Part shown: in pieces, positions 26,043-64,000 of the stretch
How the letters are laid out: every line of letters begins with the position of its first letter
How positions within the stretch are numbered: the first letter of the stretch is position 1
Assembly: GCA_026874595.1 (NCBI GenBank)
Contig: CM049315.1
Location: forward strand, 4,648,664-4,712,663
Length of the DNA stretch: 64,000 nt
DNA from: Sipunculus nudus
Taxonomy: Eukaryota; Annelida; Sipuncula; Golfingiida; Sipunculidae
Direction of reading: 5' to 3'
Notes under the pieces: model-generated
Database searches by the model: none
What the model saw: only the letters and a program-made list of their open reading frames with translations
What the model was told of the DNA's origin: nothing
Translations under genes and position numbers: made by a program

Positions 26043-27035
26043 TTAGTTCCGAAAAAGTGCGAGCGCAATAACCGTTTGTATTGTTGAGCACATTCCGAGT
26101 TCAGCCAGTCTCAGAGAGAGCGAGTACACCCACCAGCGCCAGGGCTCGAGAAGAACATCCTGGTGAACAGCAAGACCGTAAGTGTTAAGTATTGAAATAA
26201 CGAAGAAACAACATGCAGTTATAACGGTCACTTTCATGGCCACTGGAACCTTTGGTCGTGATGTGCTTTCTGTTTTGGTGCTTTCTGTTATGGAATTGCA
26301 GTCGATTTCATAAGTATTGTTTGAAAAAAACACTTGCTGAAGACCAGGTTTCCAAAGTCCTATGAGAGCAGCGAGTCTCAGACAGACATACATGTACAGA
26401 CCGCCAAAGACGACCCCCCACGCTATGTAGACTGCTCGGCAAAGTCTGAAGTACCAGCGAGAACCGATGACGTAAATTGTGATGAAGTCCGCGGAGAGCG
26501 ATAAAGTGGACGTTCCAGCCACGATGCCAGCTAGTACACGTTTCTTCAGGATCTTCTCCGAAATCGGCCGAAACATTGTCGATTTTAGTAAAGCAGCAAA
26601 TAAAATGGTAAATGCTGACGATAAACATGGGAAAGCTATGTTTTCAGACATAAAAGCCACCACGGGAGGGAAGATGTTACGGCAGTTATACGGGTCCGTG
26701 AAGAAGTAAACGCTTCGTATGACGCAGAGAAGTAAGATGAGACAGTTGAGGACTACGTAGTAAGTTTTTGTGGTCATGTGTGCTCTCTGTGCCAGTTTTA
26801 CCGTGTGGAATAATCCAAGTACCGAGAGCATGGCGAAGAGAGTGGCTACGGTGTAAATATGCAACTGCCAGAACACTCCCCATTCCTCCATAGCTTCTGT
26901 CCATTCTGGCACAGGTTCTCCTTGCGGAAATGGTTCAGGTTCAGGTTTTGTTTCCGGTTCCGGGCTTAAGCTTGTTATTTCTGGTTCTGAGCTCCAACTT
27001 ACTCCTTCCGGTTCAGCAGTTTCGTTTCTGAGCAT
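26043..27035 (-). CDS. Seven-segment membrane protein, PRRT3/PRRT4-like
   Basis: 330 residues in a single open exon. Residues 1-50 are a Glu/Pro-rich extracellular or luminal segment with EPE repeats. Hydrophobic segments lie at about 57-79, 91-112, 133-150, 167-190, 201-222, 266-289 and 301-328. The WQLHIYTVATLF opening, the DPYNCR motif after segment 2 and the FPCLSSAFTILFAALLKSTM segment recall the conserved C-terminal membrane domain of vertebrate proline-rich transmembrane proteins 3 and 4. I infer this from pattern memory, not a search. The function of that family is poorly known. The loop 231-263 is Ser/Thr-rich and may be cytosolic. The ATG follows an A-rich stretch with no nearby acceptor, so this ATG is likely the true start, with any upstream exons non-coding. 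The stop is TAA at 26043-26045. Confidence 0.8.
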   Translation of the reverse strand: MLRNETAEPEGVSWSSEPEITSLSPEPETKPEPEPFPQGEPVPEWTEAMEEWGVFWQLHIYTVATLFAMLSVLGLFHTVKLAQRAHMTTKTYYVVLNCLILLLCVIRSVYFFTDPYNCRNIFPPVVAFMSENIAFPCLSSAFTILFAALLKSTMFRPISEKILKKRVLAGIVAGTSTLSLSADFITIYVIGSRWYFRLCRAVYIAWGVVFGGLYMYVCLRLAALIGLWKPGLQQVFFSNNTYEIDCNSITESTKTESTSRPKVPVAMKVTVITACCFFVISILNTYGLAVHQDVLLEPWRWWVYSLSLRLAELGMCSTIQTVIALALFRN

Positions 27036-29966
27036 TTTTTTTATATTTTAACATCGATCGGCAGCTTTTCTCAATTTTTGCTTAAATATCCATGGAATGA
27101 TAGTTTCATGCCCAAGTGATGCATGTGTGTTTCAACAAATATCTAAATGATTTATCAAAGCTTTGTTCACAATACAATTTCTGATACTCAGTCGAAACTG
27201 TGTAGTAAAAAAAAAAATGATCACCCAATGTAGATTTAAACACGACCTTTCGATCGAAGAGCTCCTGTATGTAAAGTGCATGTGTATAGCAGGGGATCTC
27301 AAAAGACCGAGACTTTCATTTTATATATGATTGTGTCAATTAAGGCGGCAAATAATATATAATACTTTTTTTATAGTGACGCACCAGGACCATGCATCTC
27401 CTTTCTCTATGACGACCTGAGTAACAGGCTTGAGAGGTTCTGCTGCTGAAGTAAAATTTCTATTCTTCAGTTAGTGGTCAAGTTTATGGATTTTCGTTTG
27501 GGTTTATAAATTTGGAAATCGAGACAATATATAGAAAGGTTACAAAATATTTGGAATCCTTTGTCTGGGTGATTTACAAAGTGAATTTCAATGATGTATC
27601 TGCTCCGAGATCTGGCCACTCATGCGAGAATTTCTGTGGAATTGCATTCGTGCTCCAGGCATGCGTAATGCGGGAAGTACTCCGGGGGTTACCAAGGTCC
27701 GGTTAACAGTAGGCCTGCCGGGGTGCTGTGTTGGAACCTGTAACAAAGTACAATAAATGTTGATGGATTTTGAGTCACAAAGGGATGTAGGCCCTCTTGG
27801 CTCCCTGACCAATAAACTAACTACAGGGCCGAAGCCTGACCAAAATGGCGGGGGGGGGGGGGGGGGCAGTAAGATTGGAGAGGGAAATCTCCGAGGGAGG
27901 AGGGTGTTGTGGGAGGGGGTGTCCCCCTCCCATGGTGTGGAAAATTTTGAAAAACACTATGCATACTACTGCATTATAGTGCATTTTTGCTGTTATTTAT
28001 TGGACAATGGTTACTTAGTAAACAGTACCTCCTTGTGAAGAGATTGTTATTTGTCTGGCAAAGGATGTATTTTCACACGGAATATCAACTTTTCAATATT
28101 TTTCTTTGCACCTCAAATCCCTGAGCTCCCCCTCCCCCCTTGGTGGCTACGGCCCTGCTCTAACAAAAACAGTAAATACGTTTACCCTAAGGTAAAAACA
28201 GACTCATTCAGATTCACACTCAGATACGCATGCACAGATTGACAGTAAATATTTAATAACCTCTACAGCTATAGGTATTCATAATTTATATTTGCTTATA
28301 TATATGATGTTGTCGTATCGATATCTTTGAAACTGTATACCACAGCTTTCTTGATGCCAATTCATGGACACGTGGCCAGAGCCGAGTGAAAACAATATTC
28401 GCGCTTGTACAGTGATAATGACTTATTCCTATTTATAAAATAAAATGTCTGTAACTGATTTTACTCAATCTTTCTATCCCATTCCTCAATGTTTGTATCT
28501 GTCTCAGTTGTGTTTATAAATATTGGCCTTCTTAATTTCAATGATGTTTATCTGTCTGATAGAAATAAATATAGCTGCCAATCCTTGAATTGCCTATATC
28601 TACCTTTTTTCTATAAATTAAGTCTGTTTTCTGCAAACTTTTCGCCTGTACAGATATATAATAGCATATAGTGAACATCTAACCTTGCTAGTGTTTGAAC
28701 ATTTAGATAAACTATATTCCCTATTCCCTTATATTCTAGAATGGTAAAACATACTTTGTCAGCTGTGTAGTGAGGCCTGGGTGGAGACAGCTTGCACATA
28801 TCAGAGTTTTATTAAAACAGGTGTAAGCAAACAGAGTTCCTCTCTATTTTATGTTTACCCGGTAGTCATAGTCAGTTTACAATGAGATTGGTACAAACAC
28901 ACTGACACGTAACTCCTGAATAGAGAATACACACAGCTGAGCATTACAAAACCAAATGTTACCTGAATGATATGAAGCTATAATAAAGCGATTCAGCCTT
29001 GATATCAGCTACGTGCATGAGTGTCTGAATGTGCGAGTCTGAGGAATGAATTTAAAAAAATATGACATTTGAAATAAGTTGGTAAGATTTATAATATAGC
29101 TTTCATGTAAGTTTATTTCAGCAGCTCTTAAAAATGTATGTGAATAGTCGTGTGCGCGAAGTTAAATTAACGCTGACATCAGGTATCTATAGCTCGCCAG
29201 TCCTAAGTGCCTTGTTCGATTTCACTTGCATTATTTTACCTTTATATAATTTCACCCAAGACTTTGAATTCAAGTCCAGCTAAAAGAAAATTATAACAAT
29301 ACATCTAAACTTACCATGCATAAGTTGCTTATGTATATCAAGATTTTCTTAGCGTTTCATCCAAATGGTCAGCTCATATCATCTACGTTCGATTCACACC
29401 TTAGTATATAGAACATATCCTGGTATAAGATGCGGAGGATGTCAGGGTACGCTTGTGTCTCCGCTGATTCCGGGTTCACGGACACACATACATCAAACAG
29501 TGAGTGTACTTTTATTGTTATCTACCATCTCTTACCACGTGACAGTGTTTGTCACCTCTGGCCCAGGCAGTCTAATGTTTCCTTGGGTTGAGCCTCATGC
29601 CCCAGTGAACATATATACAGTATACAAAGGCCATGACCGGGCGAGTCATCATGTAGGCCTACATAGCGTTTCCTGGTCGACTGCATGCTATGCTTTGTGT
29701 TTCCCCGGGATGATTTCATTTGATTTCATAACTCAATGATTTATATGTATACTGCATGGGGCTTAATGTCAATAGATTCCAGCATAGGATACCGTCGCTG
29801 AATAATTTCCTTATTTTCATATGCATATTATTATTAGGCCATTAGACAAAAATGTGATTTGTTTCTCAGGTACCGCGCACGTGAATATTGACACACACCG
29901 TACCCCCCACCCCGCTTAAAATTTCAGGAGAAATTTACTAATTTTGAGCCCAACTCAGGCTAGGGC
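27036..29966. other. Intergenic stretch
   Basis: No recognisable exon. G17 run at 27850-27866. Several open frames below 130 codons have no recognisable domain and no coding-like composition. Confidence 0.5.
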
Positions 29967-31208
29967 TAGGGCCCTGTGCGGGCCGAAAAAGTGAACCCGC
30001 ACCCGCCCCGCATAATGCCCTAACAGCCCGCAGCCCGTCCCGCAATCAAAGAAAAAAAAATCAGCCTGTCCCGTCCCGAGGTTACTATGATTTTTCAGCC
30101 TGAACCCGCCACGCAAAATTTTCTTTCTGCCCGCAGTCGCCCCGCATTTTTCAAGTTTCCGGCCCGCAGTCCAGCCAGCAAAATAATTTTTAAAAAAGTT
30201 TTCGGATCCAAAGGTTTACATATCAAGAATGTTTTACAGCACATATATATCGGCCACTCTTATTATATTATTAATATACATGTATATGAATGTTTGATGA
30301 CTAGAACGAAAAAAAAATTAATACGTTTTTGCAATCATTCAAAACATAATTCATGAAATATTTTTTTAAAGACATGTTTGATCGGATTATTGGATTTAAT
30401 ATAAACATAATAATTTAACACACCTTAAATATGTTTTCATATTTTACAGGGAAAATAAACAAACCTTTGGGTTATTGTGTCTGTTTCAACTAAAATTTAT
30501 TTTTTAAAAAGTAAAGAAAAAAAATAGATTTCTTCAAGTATGTGTACACAAAGTTACCCTTTGGAATAGTATTGGCTGATCACAAGCCACCATACTACTG
30601 AAATGTGTTGCTGGTTAAAATATGTTCAGTCATATTCTGTTATTAGCTGAAACTGAGACTAATCAGGTCAAGGGAGTAAAGGGGTAATGTGACCGATATG
30701 GCTTTAGGTTCAGGATGTTCATTGAGACAGACATGACCAGAGCGGTGTTTCTTATATAGCAGTCATCAGTCATTACTACATTATGCAGCCAGTGGTCAAT
30801 GCCAGTTACAATTAGACAGCACAGAGTTACAATTAGATAAGGAGTCCACCTTGGGCTTTGTGGAGTTCTAGGTCAATTGGGTCACCTACAGAGCCAGGTG
30901 TAGCCACACACTGTCTATATTACAATTAAGAACAAAGGCAATCAAGCCCTTGCTTCACGTCCAGCCATATTATGTAAAATTACTTTTTTACAACACCTGA
31001 ATACATTTTATACAAAATATCAATTTTCTTCAACGAATTTTTTTTTAGTATAATTTTATATTCACGTCTACTGAACTGCCAGATCATCATCCCGCAGCCC
31101 GCCCCGCACAGACTTTATTTCGGCCCGGCCCGCCCAACTCTTTCTTTAAGTGTAGCCCGCCCTGTAAAGAATCCTATGCGGCCAAAACCCGTCCCGCGCA
31201 GAGCCCTA
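29967..31208. mobile_element. Non-autonomous DNA transposon with GC-rich ends
   Basis: Ends TAGGGCCCTGTGCGGGCCG and the complement of a TAGGGCTCTGCGCGGG-type sequence on the right, an inverted repeat of about 16 bp. Each end holds a cluster of CCCGC motifs (29990-30180 and 31090-31200), all on the same strand, around an AT-rich middle. The ends resemble hAT-type termini, but I could not find a clean 8-bp target duplication. Confidence 0.5.
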
Positions 31209-31990
31209 AGCCCCAGCCGCTCGGGCATTTCTTTGAAGAAAGTACAGGCTCGGATCGGGAAGGGGGCTCTCAGCCTCCCTGCTCTCAACCATCGACCTTT
31301 TTTAGACAATTTTTATGCATGACGCCCGTTGACCCCTCCTTGCAAAAAATCCTGGATCCGCGTCTGAAATAAACTTACAGAATTTCAATTGTTTTGATGT
31401 GTTTTTTTATCCGTTATTTTCATATTGTCCCCTGATATTATGCAGTTTTTAATGAAAATATCTAATTGGAAATGAAAAAAATCGCCTTCCCTGACTGAAA
31501 AAAACGTCGGATATTTCTTAAAATAAAAAAATATGGTAAAATTTCGATGAACTTTTAATTATTAGTTTGAAAAAAAAATCTCCCTCTCCCACTATATACG
31601 TGTGCGTGCACAAATGTGCTTATAAGAAATGGGATCTTTGTCCAATATTCTGATGAAAATAAACTGTAACAGGTCTACGTATTCAGTTTTCTTAGTGAAA
31701 CTATATGAGATGAAGGAGGTTTATTTACCTTTTTGTGAAATGCCAATTAAATTAATTAAGTGTTTTCCGATTACAGAAAACTTAGTTGCAACCACTAATT
31801 AACTTTTGTACTTGAAAGAAAGCTAATCCTTAGTATTTATCATGCAAAGTCAATGCTTACGAAAAACATTTGAATGAAAGACAAAAGGAAACACCTTTCC
31901 CGAAAACCTTTAACGAGTCACGGTCAGGTGAGGCTTTTACTGACGACTACAAAATAGCGACATATAGTGTTACACAGGGACATCAGAGGG

Positions 31991-32075
31991 TAGTCTCTCC
32001 AACAGACGCCAGGTGCCGCTACCGCTCTTGCACTGCAAGAGCGGTAGCGGCACCTGGCGTCTGTTGGAGAGACTA
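31991..32075. repeat. 85-bp perfect palindrome with 1-nt loop
   Basis: Two 42-nt arms (31991-32032 and 32034-32075), exactly complementary, starting TAGTCTCTCCAACAGACGCC and meeting at CTTGCA-C-TGCAAG. Much GC-richer than the flanks. It lies about 350 bp upstream of the ISWI start codon. Confidence 0.95.
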
Positions 32076-32279
32076 GGAATATTTGAGCGGAAAATATATT
32101 AAAACGTTTGGCAGTACGAAGCCTATTTTGAATAAGATTGATACGAGCACAAGTGAATGTCATAATCTCATTCTCAGAATAGCTAAATCATATCATTTTT
32201 ATAGTTTATTATAATTTCTTTAATTTTCATATTTAAAATTCCAGTAACATTTTGGCAGTCATTATTGACATATTCTGTT

Positions 32280-32422
32280 TCATTCATATCATAAACAGCC
32301 TTGACCTTGGTTTTGAGAGTATGCTGATTCTGCGCCAAATCTCGAGCGTGAACTCGGACCGGCAGTCGTGCTTTCTTTGTTAACCTCTAAGATTGTGGAA
32401 AAATAACTTAAAACAGGTCAAG
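32280..32422 (+). promoter_or_regulatory. Probable ISWI 5' UTR and promoter-proximal region
   Basis: Moderately GC-richer stretch between the AT-rich upstream DNA and the start codon. I see no TATA box at a sensible distance. The transcription start cannot be fixed from sequence alone. Confidence 0.35.
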
Positions 32423-62700
<30,278 letters not shown>

Positions 62701-62872
62701 GTAAATGTCAGGCTAATTTCTGTTGAGTCAGCATATATGTTGGATAAATTAACTTGCTATTGAAACAGTTGATACATATATGTTACTGTTAAAATATGTT
62801 TTATAGTTTTTGTTTTGTATTTATCCACATGTTGTAATAAAGTGAGACAATGTTATTACTAATTATTGAGCT

Positions 62873-64000
62873 TTTTAGCTCAGCTGACTATAAGTCATCT
62901 GAGCTATAGTCGTGGTCCATTGTCCGTCGTCCGTCCGTCTGTCTGTCGTGCCGTCTGTCCGTCCATCCATCCGTCTGTCCGTCCGGATGTCCGTCCGTAA
63001 GACTGGCACGTTTCGCCACCGTTAGACCTACGAATCTGAAATTCGGCACACAGTTAGATGTCACCAAAATCTCCTACCAAGCCGAAAATTTGGTCAGTAG
63101 GACTTCGTTCCTTCGAAATATTAAGGAAAAACCTCAATTTTTTTATTAGAAATCTGTTTTCACACTTCAGGACTGCCTAATATCAAAACCACTCATCTGG
63201 TTTTCTTCATATTTACCATAAATATCCCTCTGTATAGTTAGATATTAAGTCAGTATTATACAATTTAAAAATGTTATGGGCCCAAACATAATGGACTTTG
63301 TAAAAAAAATCAGGAAGATATTTGGTCACTTAAGACCAAAAGTGTTAAAGGTAGGGACTTTTTTCCAGTAATACAACTTTAATTAATCAAAATTTAATTG
63401 TATACCAAAAATTAGATCAAAATCTGTTAAATTTTTTAAAATATTGGCAAAAATATAAAATTGGTACCTTAAATTTTGCCCAACTTTGGCCACGGCACGT
63501 TTTTTTCCTGTAAGTACTGTGGATTTAATTTTCACAGCATGTATACATAAGGATTTAATCTGTTAAAATCTGAAAATAAAAGCTGCAAAATTAGGCTAGT
63601 TATTGAATTTTTTTGGAGGCTCTTGGTGTATTCCCTTACATTGTCAAGCAGTCCACTTTGATGACTGTAGGTCATTCAGTGCATATCTCTATGCTCCCCA
63701 GGCTGTTGGCATAATTTTAGATGTCCCCAAAATCTCCTACCATACCGAAAATTCCTTCCTTCGTTCCTTCGAGATATTAAGGAAAAAAAACTTTTCCATA
63801 AAAAAAGCCATTGTTACACTTCAAGGCTGCCTAATATCAAAACCACTGATTTGTTTTTGATCATATTTAGTATTCACATTCTTTCATACATTTTCTATGA
63901 ACATACCAAAAATTAGGTCAGTATTGGGTATTATTTTGAAGTTATAGGCCAAAACATAATGCAATATTTATGCCCCTGCCACAAAGTGGCTGGGGCATAT
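62873..64000 (+). mobile_element. Helentron-like element, family A, 5' part, in ISWI intron 14
   Basis: Starts TTTTAGCTCAGCTGACTATA with the TCATCTGAGCTATAG arm and a TCCGTCCG-rich tract. Closely matches 47931-48600. Cut by a further insertion at about 63968 and by the window end. Confidence 0.7.
63968..64000. mobile_element. Start of another hairpin-ended repeat
   Basis: TATGCCCCTGCCAC and GTGGCTGGGGCATA form an imperfect hairpin, the same style of 5' end as family B. It is inserted between T residues of the family A copy (GCAATATT then TATGCC). The element continues past the window. Confidence 0.5.

Noticed and set aside
29365-29739. 124-codon plus-strand open frame
   Set aside because: No recognisable domain, no signal of exon borders, and composition like the surrounding non-coding DNA.
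31991-32075. microRNA precursor
   Set aside because: Arms are perfectly paired over 42 nt with a 1-nt loop, unlike a Dicer/Drosha substrate.

Overview
This is eukaryotic animal DNA: AT-rich, intron-rich and full of dispersed repeats and microsatellites. The style of the repeats (elements with palindromic ends and tandem-repeat cores, TA/TC microsatellites, long poly-C/poly-G tracts) and the invertebrate character of the proteins suggest a marine mollusc, most likely a bivalve. That is inference; I could not search for the species.

Layout. (1) Positions 1-21100 are mostly mobile elements. At least three families look like non-autonomous Helentron/HINE (Helitron2-type) elements: a short 5' motif is repeated inverted just inside the 3' end, a small hairpin follows, the element ends in CTTG or CTAG, and it sits between T residues. 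Two copies of one family form an inverted repeat (7318-11985 and 15223-19132). Between them lie a decayed tyrosine recombinase and a decayed TSP1/EGF exon. (2) A three-exon minus-strand gene (23982 to 14607) can be assembled for a small type I membrane protein: signal peptide, TSP1, two EGF-like modules, one transmembrane helix and a short tail. Its first intron carries one of the Helentron-like copies. (3) A single-exon minus-strand gene (27035-26043) encodes a seven-segment membrane protein resembling the C-terminal domain of PRRT3/PRRT4. (4) From 32423 to the window end lies the plus-strand gene for the ISWI chromatin-remodelling ATPase (SMARCA5/SMARCA1 type). Fourteen constitutive-type exon positions, 561 codons, run from the start codon to helicase motif V; the rest (motif VI, HAND-SANT-SLIDE) lies past the window. 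Its introns are packed with transposons, several with clear terminal repeats or target duplications.

Most interesting points. The ISWI gene has two consecutive, in-frame, equal-length (132 nt) versions of the exon carrying the LTGTP motif (55133-55264 and 56240-56371), a candidate for mutually exclusive splicing inside the ATPase core. The splice acceptor plus the first ~35 nt of the exon at 61582 has been tandemly copied five times upstream, giving an array of out-of-frame decoy acceptors. An 85-bp near-perfect palindrome lies about 350 bp upstream of the ISWI start codon. A Helentron-like insertion can be matched base by base to its empty site in a sister copy within the same window.

The genes shown have no evident shared pathway: one nuclear remodeller, one adhesion/receptor-like membrane protein and one polytopic membrane protein.
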